Shown: positions 37,571-46,487 of the stretch, one piece after another
How positions within the stretch are numbered: position 1 is the stretch's first letter
How the letters are laid out: the number at the start of each line of letters is the position of its first letter
Origin: Blautia argi
GTDB taxonomy: Bacteria > Bacillota > Clostridia > Lachnospirales > Lachnospiraceae
NCBI RefSeq assembly: GCF_003287895.1
Contig: NZ_CP030280.1
Span: 2,362,501 to 2,426,500, forward strand
DNA: 64,000 nucleotides
Direction: 5' to 3'
Program-made: the position numbers and the translations under genes
The notes under the pieces: generated by a model
Seen by the model: the letters and a program-made list of their open reading frames with translations, nothing else
Databases searched by the model: none
Told to the model about the DNA's origin: nothing

Positions 37571-37753
37571 TGAGGTAATATATCCAGCCATCGAAAGCAA
37601 CGCTTTCGGCTTGCCCTTGATGGCACGCAAAAGAACTGCTACACTGCTGTATTCGACGGAAGAAGTTCTAACTGTTCTTGAGTTCTTCGCCGTCGGTGAT
37701 TTATCTACAGCAGTTCTTTTGCGTGCTGTCAAGGGTGGCGTAAACTTACCTCA
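37571..37753 (+). other. highly structured non-coding segment inside the IS element
   Basis: Four nested or adjacent stems are visible between the transposase stop and the right end: an outer 8-bp pair (TGAGGTAA 37571-37578 with TTACCTCA 37746-37753), a 7-bp hairpin (CGAAAGC 37592-37598), a 27-base arm 37614-37640 matching 37709-37735 with two mismatches, and an apical stem (CGACGG 37654-37659 with CCGTCG 37690-37695). AGTTCTAATTGTTCTT at 37543 recurs with one change at 37664. No convincing frame covers it. It could be an RNA, a DNA fold used in transposition, or the remains of a small palindromic insertion. Confidence 0.75.
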
Positions 37754-37834
37754 AACTAACATATCTGCAATTTTCAAGGTTCATCTGAGCCTTTTTCTTA
37801 TCGCTCAGTTTTTCATAACTCAGTTGACACTACC

Positions 37835-37842
37835 CTTTTTCT
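37835..37842 (+). repeat. right target-site duplication of the IS element
   Basis: CTTTTTCT matches 35949-35956. Its last base is part of the rluA stop codon. Confidence 0.9.
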
Positions 37843-38742
37843 TATTTCCAGTCCGATCCTACACAGGCATACGCTGCCGCATATTTTCCCCAAACACAAA
37901 TTCTTTCTTTTGTAAAAGGCTGAGAAAACTCTGCCTCTGCGGCATAGAGCGCCAACCCCTCAAACAGGGGATTTTTGTCCGTCCCCGTAAAGCACATCTC
38001 CCAAAAGAGGATAGCCAAGCCATGCCATATGCACCCGTATCTGATGGGTTCTTCCTGTGGAAATCCGGCATTTCACGAAAGTATAGCTTTTTCTTTTTTC
38101 CAGCACCTCATACTGGGTACAGGAAGATTTTCCGCCCTCCTGCACCTGCATTTTCAATTTTTCTCCGGGTATGGGAGCAATGGGACAGGTAATCTTTCCT
38201 TCTTTCTCCTTCATTTCTCCCTTTACAAGGGCAAAATACACCTTCTGAAATTCCCCGGTTTGCTTTTGTGCGGAAAGCCTGGCGGCTGCAATTCGGCTTT
38301 TGGCATACACCATAACCCCGGAGGTATCCTTATCCAGCCTTCCCACTGCCCGCACAACTCCATCCTCTCCCTGTTCCTTCAGATACGCGGCTGCCCGGTT
38401 TCCCAGAGAATCTTCAAAATGTCCCCGTCCGGGGTGACAGGGCGTTCCTCCCTGCTTTTCCAGAACCAGCAAATCCCTGTCCTCATACAGAATCTGAAGC
38501 TCTCCCTCACAGGCCATTACCCGGCTTTTTTCCTTATTCTGCTCCTCTGTGCATACCCTTAACACCTGTCCCGCTAAGGGCCGGTAAGTGATGCGCTGTT
38601 TTTCTCCATTCACCCGAATTCCCTGTGGCTGAAATTTCGCCCGGCTGATTTCCTTTTTGGTAAGTCCCAGATTTTCCCTCAGGATTTTTTCCAGCGTTTT
38701 TCCCTCCAGGTTCTTATCGATCTTTACTTCCAATTCTCTCAT
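37842..38742 (-). CDS. RluA family pseudouridine synthase, with a C-terminal frameshift
   Basis: The protein has an S4-like N-terminal region and the RluA core: YEDRDLLVLEKQGGTPCHPG, the catalytic aspartate in VGRLDKDTSGVMVYAK near 135, and CRISTGRTHQIRVHMAWLGYPLLGD. The first frame stops at 37960 after YGDGQKSPV. Removing one base of the five-T run at 37973-37977 gives NPLFEGLALYAAEAEFSQPF and a natural end at 37842, 299 residues in all, the usual RluA length. The target (rRNA or tRNA) is not clear. It overlaps nothing, and the IS element follows its stop. Confidence 0.88.
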
Positions 38743-38743
38743 C

Positions 38744-39616
38744 TTAATAACAAAGCACTTCGCTGCCGTCCTCTGTTACCAGCACCATAATCTCCCACTG
38801 AGCAGAGGGCAGACCGTCCTCTGTGTATACGGTCCAGTCATCTTCCTCATCTGTGTAGATTTCATAGCTTCCCATATTAATCATTGGCTCAATGGTAAAA
38901 ATCATACCCGGCACCAGAAGCATACCGGTCCCTGCTCTCTGGATATACCCTACCCAGGGATCCTCATGGAACTCCAGCCCAACGCCATGTCCGCCGATTT
39001 CCCTCACCACAGAATAACCGTTTGCGTGAGCATGCTCATACACAGCCTGGCTCATATCCCCCAGATATCCCCAGGGTTTTACCTGTGCCAGTCCCTTTTC
39101 CACACATTCCTTTGCCACTTCCACCAGCCGTTTCTTTTCTCTGCTTACCTCTCCAATACAGAACATACGGGAGGAATCTGAATAATAACCATCTAAAATT
39201 GTGGATACGTCAACATTGATAATATCCCCGTCCTTTAACACAATTTCTTCGGAAGGTATCCCATGACAAACCTGCTCATTTATGGAAGTACACACGCTTT
39301 TAGGAAACCCCCCGTAGTTTAAAGGCGCTGCCACTGCCCCGGCTTTTTTCGTAAGGTCTGCTACCCACCAGTCAATCTCCTGGGTACTGATTCCGGCTTT
39401 TATATGCTCTCCTATATAATCCAGAATGGAAATATTTATTTTTGCACTTTCTCTGATTTTCTCAATCTGTGCCGGAGTCTTCAAAATTTCATGAGAGGGA
39501 ACCAGTATACCCTGTGACTCATACAGCTTCAGCCTTTCATCAAACGCATAATGACACTTCTTGTATTTTTTTCCACTGCCGCACCAGCAGGGGTCATTTC
39601 TCTGTAACTCATTCAT
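38744..39616 (-). CDS. map: type I methionyl aminopeptidase with N-terminal SEC-C motif
   Basis: The enzyme removes the initiator methionine. Residues 1-45 hold a SEC-C zinc motif (NDPCWCGSGKKYKKCH). The catalytic domain has NYGGFPKSVCTSINEQVCHG, metal ligands in DVSTILDGYYSDSS, HGVGLEFHEDP and FTIEPMIN, and a final glutamate in AQWEIMVLV. The 290-residue length fits this subgroup. I start at 39616, eight bases inside the end of the GNAT gene; upstream codons add no similarity. One base separates it from rluA. Confidence 0.95.
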   Translation of the reverse strand: MNELQRNDPCWCGSGKKYKKCHYAFDERLKLYESQGILVPSHEILKTPAQIEKIRESAKINISILDYIGEHIKAGISTQEIDWWVADLTKKAGAVAAPLNYGGFPKSVCTSINEQVCHGIPSEEIVLKDGDIINVDVSTILDGYYSDSSRMFCIGEVSREKKRLVEVAKECVEKGLAQVKPWGYLGDMSQAVYEHAHANGYSVVREIGGHGVGLEFHEDPWVGYIQRAGTGMLLVPGMIFTIEPMINMGSYEIYTDEEDDWTVYTEDGLPSAQWEIMVLVTEDGSEVLCY

Positions 39617-40112
39617 CTGTCTGCACCTCTCCCTTTCTTTGATATGCAATTCTTGGAGAACCGTCTTCTACATAAATGATTCCGCATTTTTCAAATCCGT
39701 TTTTTTCAAATACCCTCTGCATTACAAAATTATCTGTATGAGTATCTCCCCTTACATTGCCGCACTGTGAAAAGCACCAGTCCAGACAAAAGGAAGCCAC
39801 GCCTTTCCTTTTTCCGGAAGACGCCATGCGGTGCATCACTCCATAAGGATTTTCATTTTTCCAGCTTCCCTGCTCAATAATCTCATAGCAGGGATCCGGA
39901 TTTTCGGAAAACATAAAAACACCCAAAAGTTCCTGCCCTTCCCGGCATACATATAGCTCTTCCCTGTCCAAATCCTGTTTCACCAGCGCTTCTGAGGGGT
40001 ATCCTTCTTTCCATTGCCTTGGATTTCCATTCTCGCACATAAACTTTCTGGCTCTGCCGTAAATTTCCATAATCTCCCGGAAATCTTCTGTTTCTGCTTT
40101 TGTAATTTTCAT
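39609..40112 (-). CDS. GNAT family N-acetyltransferase
   Basis: The 167-residue protein has a GNAT fold: KITKAETEDFREIMEIY at the start, YVCREGQELLGVFMFS, a shortened acetyl-CoA loop ASSGKRKGVASF, and DTHTDNFVMQRVFEKNGFEKCG. Substrate unknown. It heads the operon GNAT-map-rluA-pfpI and overlaps map by eight bases. A promoter with a consensus -10 lies about 30 bases upstream. Confidence 0.87.
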   Translation of the reverse strand: MKITKAETEDFREIMEIYGRARKFMCENGNPRQWKEGYPSEALVKQDLDREELYVCREGQELLGVFMFSENPDPCYEIIEQGSWKNENPYGVMHRMASSGKRKGVASFCLDWCFSQCGNVRGDTHTDNFVMQRVFEKNGFEKCGIIYVEDGSPRIAYQRKGEVQTDE

Positions 40113-40142
40113 AATTCTTCACCATTTCCTTTTCTTCTCTGC

Positions 40143-40171
40143 ATTATAGCACTGTTTTTCCGTTTTTTCCA
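40143..40171 (-). promoter_or_regulatory. promoter of the GNAT-map-rluA operon
   Basis: TATAAT (40143-40148) is preceded by TGC, and TGGAAA (40166-40171) stands at 17 bases as a 4/6 match to the -35. Confidence 0.65.
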
Positions 40172-40263
40172 CTTTTAAATTGTCTTAATTTTCTGAATTT
40201 TATATATTTTTCTCATTTATAACTGTCTTAAAAATATTTTTTTACTTTTTTTCAAATTTTATA

Positions 40264-40292
40264 TTGACAAATCCTATTTTCACTGCTATAAT
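40264..40292 (+). promoter_or_regulatory. perfect consensus promoter of a short transcript
   Basis: TTGACA (40264-40269) and TATAAT (40287-40292) match the consensus in all twelve bases with 17 bases between. The -10 is also preceded by TGC. It points away from any annotated gene on the plus strand. Confidence 0.85.
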
Positions 40293-40298
40293 TCAATT

Positions 40299-40510
40299 AT
40301 CAAATAAATCAAAAGAACTTATAAAAAGAAAGGATTGATTCCACCAAAAGCTTAAACCTTTACTCATAATACAAAAGAAAGGAAGGTACAGACCACCAGA
40401 AACGTAAACAACTACCAAAATCAAAAATTGCGAGGTACATTCCAATGGATACGGAAATACATTAAAAAGGCATCATTCTAAAAAATAAATTCAGAATGAT
40501 GCCTTTTGTA
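40299..40510 (+). ncRNA. candidate small RNA or leader, about 210 nt
   Basis: The unit runs from the consensus promoter to a 15-bp terminator. It has no frame with both a start codon and a spaced ribosome-binding site beyond six codons. Three degenerate tandem copies of about 30 bases lie near 40330, 40378 and 40431, each opening with a GGA-type purine run, then a CCA or CCACC, then an A-rich end. The repeats could bind a protein or a target RNA. A basic frame ending WIRKYIKKASF is open across the last 100 bases, but it lacks a start. Confidence 0.6.
40465..40507. terminator. bidirectional terminator of the small transcript and DUF368 gene
   Basis: AAAAGGCATCATTCT and its exact complement form a 15-bp stem with a 13-base AT loop. 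T tracts follow on both strands. Confidence 0.92.
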
Positions 40511-40530
40511 TACACTTCTTTTTTTCTTTT

Positions 40531-41380
40531 CTATTCTCCACCTAACTTGCTTGCTGTAAACCAGCCCAATACAAAGGTAAGAACTCCGATTCCCACGGTC
40601 AAAACGGAAATTCCGCTCCAGTCTGTCTTCATTAAAATTGCGATAGGGGAAGCCAGAATCAATCCGATAATTCCATAGTATGCATGAATCTCTGCCTTTG
40701 AAAAAATAAATTCAATGAGCTTTGCGATTAAAAAGATACCGATTACCACACCGATACCAAACGGCGCCAGGATACCAACGCCTGTTGCAAGTCCGCCCAT
40801 GTCAAACTTTACCAACGCATCAACAAAATCATTGATTGCCTTTAAGATGGTATCATAATATCCAAGCAGCATCAGCATCATGGAACCGCTGACTCCCGGC
40901 ACAACCATAGTAGCCGCGGCAATAATTCCAACGCTAAACAGCTTTATCACATTCACAAGACCAAAGCTGACGTCTGCACTGTTTCCACCTGTTTCTCCCA
41001 AAAGCGCCATTAAAAATAACCACACCGAAGAAAATCAAAAAGGGAATCAGTTTCCCTACGGTTACCTTATGCCCTTTTACTTTTTTAAAGATAAAGGGAA
41101 GACTTCCCGCAATCAGCCCGCAAAAGGCAAAATTCGTAGGAATGGGATACACTGCCAGCAAAAACTCAAACAGTCTTGATAAAGCAACAATGGCAATTCC
41201 CGCTCCGGCGAAAATCGGAATCAACAGTTTCATGCTTTCTTTAAACTCACTCTTTAAATGTGTAATGGCATGAATCAGCCTGTCGTATAAACCCATAGCA
41301 ACCATCATGGTTCCGCCGCTGACTCCGGGAATAATATTTGCAATTCCCACTACCATACCCTGCAGTATTTGTTTAATCAT
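40531..41380 (-). pseudogene. DUF368 family membrane protein, frameshifted (probable sequence error)
   Basis: The first frame starts IKQILQGMVVGIANIIPGVSGGTM and is lost after GVVIF. The second carries MALLGETGGNSADVSFG and the second internal repeat AAATMVVPGVSGSMMLMLLGYY. Removing one base of the five-A run at 41012-41016 joins them into about 282 residues with eight or more hydrophobic segments and two PGVSG repeats, the family hallmark. DUF368 proteins are linked in recent work to undecaprenyl-phosphate transport across the membrane; whether that holds here is unknown. Confidence 0.85.
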
Positions 41381-41500
41381 TTTTCTACCTTTCTTCCTGT
41401 ATTTCTTCTGGTTTCTGTTAAAACAACAGTTTTAACCACTCTCAGAAATCTATCACACTTTCAGACAAGGTGCAAGTATTTTTGGGAATTTCTTTTTCAT

Positions 41501-42389
41501 TTAAAGGGTTCTCTCGTCTCCCCAGAAGAACAGCGCCACGGTTCCCGGTCCTGTATGGGAACCTATGACTGTTCCTATACTGTTTATCCTTACCTTTCCG
41601 TCCAGCTTCGGGAATTTTTTCTTCTATTAAATCCGCTACCTTGCGGGCGTCTTCCTCGCAGGCAGAACAGGACATAAAGCATTTTCCGCTGTAATCCGTG
41701 CCTCCCTGTGCATGCTCTTCCATGCGTTTTACCATTTCCCGGATAACCTGTTTCTTTCCCCTGTATTTATTTCTGGGAATCAGCTTCCCTTCAGAGTTTA
41801 CATTCATCAGAGGGCAGATATTTAACGCCTGTCCCACAAAACCGGATACCTTTGAAATCCTTCCGCCCCGGATAAAGCTGGTTAAATCCGTAGAGAAAAA
41901 CCAGTGGTGCAGCCTGGTTCTGTTTGCTTCCAGCCACGCTGCATTCTCTTCCAGACTAAGTCCTTCCTGCTGCCTGGTAAGCGCCATATCCACCAGCATA
42001 CCAAATCCGGAAGAAGCTGCCAGAGAATCCACAATGATAACTTTTCTTTCAGGATACGCTTCCTCTAACTGTGCTTTTGCAATATTAGCAGAATTAATAC
42101 TGCCGGAAATACCGCTGGACAGCGTAAGATGCAGAATATCCTTTCCCTCTTTTAAAACAGGCTCAAAAAGCTCCATATACTGCTGTGTATTCACCTGTGC
42201 AGTAGTTGGCTCCGCACCCTCTGCAATCTTTTTGTAAAATTCTTCAAAAGGCATGGATTTCCCCAAGTCATCTGGATACTGTACGCCGTCCATTAAAAAA
42301 TTAAAACATACAAAAGGGATCTTTTTCTCTTCAAAATACTGTGCCGGCATATCTGCTGTGGAACAGCAGGTAATCTGATACTCGCTCAT
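41501..42389 (-). CDS. DegV family fatty-acid-binding protein, C-terminal frameshift
   Basis: DegV proteins bind fatty acids and, as FakB, present them to the FakA kinase for phospholipid synthesis. The sequence has ITCCSTADMPAQYFEEKKI at the start, SSGISGSINSANIA near 95 with the binding serine, and RGGRISKVSGFVGQALNICP. After VADLIEEK the frame is wrong in the given sequence and runs on to 41442. Removing one base of the six-T run at 41615-41620 gives KFPKLDGKVRINSIG, then GSHTGPGTVALFF and a stop at 41501, for 295 residues. Confidence 0.88.
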
Positions 42390-42419
42390 TGGATGTCCTC
42401 CTCTTTCATTCTCGTCTGT

Positions 42420-43532
42420 CTACTTAAATGTGACTTTGTCCCTGTAATTCAGGGCAATGTAGGTCTTTCCCCTGTTTATTTTGATTTCCTTACCGGACTT
42501 ATCATAAAAAGCCAGATAAGAGGTTTCATCATTTGGTGATTTTGCCCAGTGGATTTCCTGTACGCCTCCATTGGAGATATAATATCCCCTGGAATTTTCA
42601 GAACCGTCCCAGTCCAGTTTTTTATGTCCGACTTCATCGCGGACAGAGATATCTGTTTCCAGCACAAACACATTGGTAAATGTCAACTGTTCCCCTGTCT
42701 TTCCATCTGTCTGTGGAGTATTGTTTATCTGCTTTGCATACACCATTTTCTCTGTATCATAGGTGAACTGGGAAGACTGTGCGCCAAACTGAATATCTAC
42801 GCTTGTGCAGTCTTTTCCTTCCGGCTTTACCTGTTCATCCATACCATAAAACTGAAACGCGGTTCCCTTTTTGTCCTCTTTTAAATCTGTACGTATCTGA
42901 TTTGCCTCCAGATAAGCGGGCAGCATGGTTCCGTCAAAATATCCGGTATGTTCTAAGGAGTATCCCTGATTTAACTTATCCTGATCCCTTCCGAACATGC
43001 CTCCGGTATTGGTAATTCCCTCAATCTGATCCATGTTCAGAGCTTGCAGATACTCGGCTATGGTATCATCTATTCCCCAGTTTACATAGAAAGCATCAAA
43101 GCCCTGGGACAGCGCCGGGAAATAATAGCGGCAGCTTCGGATAGGACAAACCTTTGGCACCTTTGTGTAATCCCCATACATAGCCATAAATCTGGTAGCA
43201 TCTCCTTCTACGGGAATCTCAAAAATCACATCAGCCTGCCCCACACCGTACTGCGGCATAGCTTTTTGCACATTATTTACCATAACTGCCACCGGTCGCT
43301 TGCCAATGGCTCCTTCAGACAAATCTCCCAGCCCGGTAAGGAGATTCTGATTTGCCGGAACTTCCTCCTGCTTCACTGCTTCCCCCTCGACAGGCTGTGA
43401 TTCTTTATCCTGCACCTCTTCCTGAACCGTACTTTTGAGTTCTTCCTTAGATGCTTCTTCCTTTTTCCCACACCCTGCTGTTCCCAAAAGCACCAGTGCG
43501 GAAGCAATCAGAAGTATTTTTCTGTATTTCAT
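42420..43532 (-). CDS. DUF3048 family lipoprotein (YerB-like)
   Basis: A lipoprotein signal peptide is clear: KYRKILLIASALVLLGTAGC, with a lipobox ending at Cys21. A charged linker rich in Lys and Glu follows, then two DUF3048 segments (KRPVAVMVNNVQKAMPQYGVG, then PVEGDATRFMAMYGDY and PIRSCRYYFPALSQGFDAFY) and a C-terminal half that includes ALNYRDKVTF. The protein should sit on the outer face of the membrane. Function is unknown; YerB of Bacillus is the known relative. Confidence 0.92.
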   Translation of the reverse strand: MKYRKILLIASALVLLGTAGCGKKEEASKEELKSTVQEEVQDKESQPVEGEAVKQEEVPANQNLLTGLGDLSEGAIGKRPVAVMVNNVQKAMPQYGVGQADVIFEIPVEGDATRFMAMYGDYTKVPKVCPIRSCRYYFPALSQGFDAFYVNWGIDDTIAEYLQALNMDQIEGITNTGGMFGRDQDKLNQGYSLEHTGYFDGTMLPAYLEANQIRTDLKEDKKGTAFQFYGMDEQVKPEGKDCTSVDIQFGAQSSQFTYDTEKMVYAKQINNTPQTDGKTGEQLTFTNVFVLETDISVRDEVGHKKLDWDGSENSRGYYISNGGVQEIHWAKSPNDETSYLAFYDKSGKEIKINRGKTYIALNYRDKVTFK

Positions 43533-43551
43533 AAATCATTCCCCTCCTTAC

Positions 43552-43923
43552 TTAAGCTTCAGCAATAACCTCCACCTCACACAGCACATTCTTTGGAAGT
43601 GTTTTCACTGCCACGCAGGAACGTGCCGGTTTTCCTGTAAAATACTTTCCGTAAACCTCATTAAAGGCAGCAAAATCTCCCATATCTGCCAGAAAACAGG
43701 TTGTTTTCACTGCTTTTTCATAGCTGCTTCCCGCTGCCTTTAAAACCTCGCCCAGGTTTTTCATTACCTGCTCTGCCTGTTCTGCTATAGTTTCCCCCAC
43801 AATTTCTCCTGTCCGGGGATTTAAGGGAATCTGTCCGGAGGTAAAAATCATACTGCTTACGGTCATTGCCTGTGAGTACGGACCGATTGCCGCCGGTGCT
43901 TTTTCTGTACTGATTACTTTCAT
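43552..43923 (-). CDS. RidA family imine/enamine deaminase
   Basis: RidA hydrolyses reactive enamines and imines such as 2-aminoacrylate made by PLP enzymes. The 123 residues show KAPAAIGPYSQAM, SGQIPLNPRTGEIVG, and the arginine in KPARSCVAVKTLP that binds the substrate carboxylate, with the final EVEVIAEA typical of the family. It lies between the helicase gene and the DUF3048 gene, 20 bases before the latter. Confidence 0.96.
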   Translation of the reverse strand: MKVISTEKAPAAIGPYSQAMTVSSMIFTSGQIPLNPRTGEIVGETIAEQAEQVMKNLGEVLKAAGSSYEKAVKTTCFLADMGDFAAFNEVYGKYFTGKPARSCVAVKTLPKNVLCEVEVIAEA

Positions 43924-43994
43924 TTTTTATATCCTCGCTTCCTGGTTTCTATTTTTTCTCATTATAAGCCTCCCCTTTTAAAAGAGCAAGCATT

Positions 43995-46360
43995 TCAGGA
44001 ATTTCCCCAGAATCTTTTTATCCGCTCTCCTGCGTCCTGTACTGTACATATCTCATAGTCCTGCCATTCCAGAGGAAACAGTTCCCTGTAGGCTCTCTGA
44101 AGAAACCTCTCGTCTAAAAGCAATACCACTCCTCTGTCCTCCTTGGTTCGGATTACCCTTCCGGCTGCCTGCAACACCTTGTTCATACCCGGATACCGAT
44201 AGGCATAATCAAAGCCTGCCTGTCCCTTGTTATCATAATAATTCTTCAAAATTTCTCTCTCATCACCTATCTGAGGAAGACCGGTACCGATAATCGCTGC
44301 ACCAATCAGTTTCTCTCCTGTAAGGTCAATACCCTCTGAAAAAATACCGCCCATAACACAGAAGCCGACCAGGGTGGTGTCTTGTTCCTGGTCAAAACAT
44401 GCCAGAAATTCTTCTCTCTCCTGCTCCGTCATGCCCGCTGTCTGACAGATGCAGGTAATCGAAGTCCCTGTCCCCTCTGTCCGTTCTGTAAAAGCTTCAT
44501 AAATATCCTCCAACATACGGTAGGATGGGAAAAATACCATATAATTTCCCTTTTTCCCGGAAACCATATGCAGAATATACTCTGCCATACGTGCATATTC
44601 TGTTATATCTCTTCTGGTATACTTGCTGCTCACATCTCTTGCCACCAGTATTTTCAGATGTTCCCTTGGGAAAGGCGAACCGGCACAGATGGCATAGTCA
44701 TCGTCCCTGGTGCTGAACAGGGAACGGTAATAGGGAAGAGGCAGAAAAGTTCCCGAAAAAAACACAGTGCCTCTCCCCTTGTTCATGCATTCCTGCAGAT
44801 TCCTGCCCGGATTGACACAAAACAGCGTCAGCAAAAATCTTCCCTCTTCCCCGAAATGGGTATAGATCACATAATTCTCATCTGTAAGTTCATACATATT
44901 CAAAAAATGGCGCACCTCAAAAGAAAATTCCAGGACTGGTTTTTGCACCTTTTCCTCATGTTCCAATTCCAGAAAATGCTCCATTTCCCCCAGAAGATTC
45001 ATAAGCTGTAAGGACAGCCCTCCGATATTTTCCAGCACCTGATACGTTTCACATTCCCGCTTATATTCCAGCATCAGCTTATTGCACCGGTTCAAAACGC
45101 GGAAAAGTTTTACACTGTGCCCTTTTACTGCTTTTGCCGTTTCCAGGAAATCTTCTTTGCAAAGCGTGGCGCTGTACATTTTCCGGCCTCTGTCCACCAG
45201 ATTGTGAGCTTCGTCTATGAGGAAAAGATAATCTCCTTTTACCCCATCTCCGAAAAACCGCTTTAAATGTACCTTTGGGTCAAATACATAATTATAATCG
45301 CAGACAATGGCGTCTACCCAGGTGGAAATATCCAGACACATTTCATAGGGGCATACGCTGTGCTTTGCTGCCTGCAAAAGCAGGTCTTCTCTGAGATAAG
45401 TGTCTTTTTCCTGCAGAATTTCAAATACTGCGTCATTGACGCGGTCAAAATGCCCCTTTGCCACCGGACATTTCTCAGGATTACATTCTCCGTCTCCGCT
45501 CAGACACAGTTTTTCCTTTGCCGTAATGGTAAGGGTCTTGTAGGAAAGTCCTCTTTTCTTTAAAATTTCAAAGGCTTCCTCTGCCACGGTTCTGGTAATG
45601 GTTTTTGCTGTCAGATAAAATATCTTATCTCCAAATCCCGCTCCCACTGCCCGGACAGAGGGAAACACGGCTGCCATGGTTTTTCCGATGCCTGTAGGCG
45701 CCTGTATGAAAAGCTGCCGTCCGGCTGTCATGGTATGGTAAACCCCCAAAACCAGCGCTCTCTGACCTTCCCTGTAAGCATAAGGAAACTCCAGGCCTTC
45801 CATGGAAGCCCTTCTGGCAATGCGCCTCTGATACTGAAATTCTGCCCATTTATAATATTCATTTTATCAGGTCCTCAAACCATTTTTTCAGATAGCTTTT
45901 TGTAAAGGTTTCCTGAAACCGTTTGATTTCTTCTGTTTCCAGCTGGCAGTAGGTCATCTGCACCTCAATTTCCTCAAGCTGCTTCTGACTCGCATAAAAA
46001 TAGGCATAGCACATAGCCTGTGCCTTGTGTACCAAAACAGGCTCTTCCAGGAAATATAAATCCATATACACGCCTTTGATTTCATCTATGGCAGTACGTT
46101 CTTTCTCTTCTATAATTCCATCTGCCCGACCTTCCACCAGGATACAAAACTCCGGATATTCCTGCTCCCATTTTAAAGGAACCTCTGCCCTGTAGAAAGT
46201 TCCCATCTGTTTCTGGATTTTCCGGTGTATTTTACTGCCCTTTGCCATGGCGTCCTTGTCTGCCTGAAAGCTTCTCCGATTATCCAGATTTCCGCTTCGC
46301 AGAATAAATTCCACCAGATTTCGGACTGAAATTTTAATTGTTTCTTTTTTCTCTGTTCAT
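43995..46360 (-). CDS. DinG/XPD-like ATP-dependent DNA helicase, two frameshifts
   Basis: The longest intact frame (45803-43995, 602 residues) holds helicase motifs QAPTGIGKTMAAVFP, DEAHNLVDRG, VFFSGTFLPLP, GGIFSEGIDL and QAAGRVIRTKEDRG, with four spaced cysteines between motifs I and II that suit an Fe-S cluster (CLSG, CNPEKCP, CPYEMC). A nuclease-like region lies upstream: LVEGRADGII and IDEIKGVYMDL. It joins in frame if one base is dropped from the four-T run at 45862-45865, and the N-terminus (KISVRNLVEFILRSGNLD) joins if one is dropped from the six-T run at 46345-46350. The repaired protein is about 787 residues. The -10 lies so close to the ATG that the mRNA may be leaderless. Confidence 0.85.
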
Positions 46361-46370
46361 CATAATTTTT

Positions 46371-46380
46371 ATTATAGCAC
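46371..46380 (-). promoter_or_regulatory. -10 element directly before the helicase start
   Basis: The minus strand reads GTGCTATAAT. Only seven bases separate the TATAAT from ATG codons at 46363 and 46360. No ribosome-binding site is present. Confidence 0.6.
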
Positions 46381-46395
46381 CTGAATTTCCACACG

Positions 46396-46428
46396 TCAAA
46401 AAACCGCTCCTCCAAAAGGAGAAGCGGC
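46396..46428 (-). terminator. terminator of the HPr-like gene
   Basis: CCGCT-CCTCC pairs with GGAG-AGCGG around AAAA, and six or more T follow on the minus strand. It lies about 60 bases after the gene. Confidence 0.85.
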
Positions 46429-46487
46429 CTTTGCCAATACGCTGCAAATGTATCTGCGTACCCGGCTCCAATACTCATTATGAGATT

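Larger units (their letters stand above)
35957..37834 (+). mobile_element. complete IS6-like insertion sequence, 1878 bp
   Basis: Perfect 11-bp terminal inverted repeats, GGTAGTGTCAA and TTGACACTACC, bound the element, and CTTTTTCT repeats directly flank it. It holds one transposase gene and a 290-base 3' non-coding part. GG termini plus an 8-bp duplication fit IS6, but the element is about twice the size of IS26 because the transposase has zinc-ribbon domains and the 3' part is long. It landed exactly at the rluA stop codon, between rluA and the pfpI-type gene. The exact duplication implies a recent insertion. Confidence 0.93.

Noticed and set aside
40330..40460. CRISPR-like array in the repeat-bearing small transcript
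   Set aside because: There are only three repeats, they are degenerate, and no cas genes are nearby.
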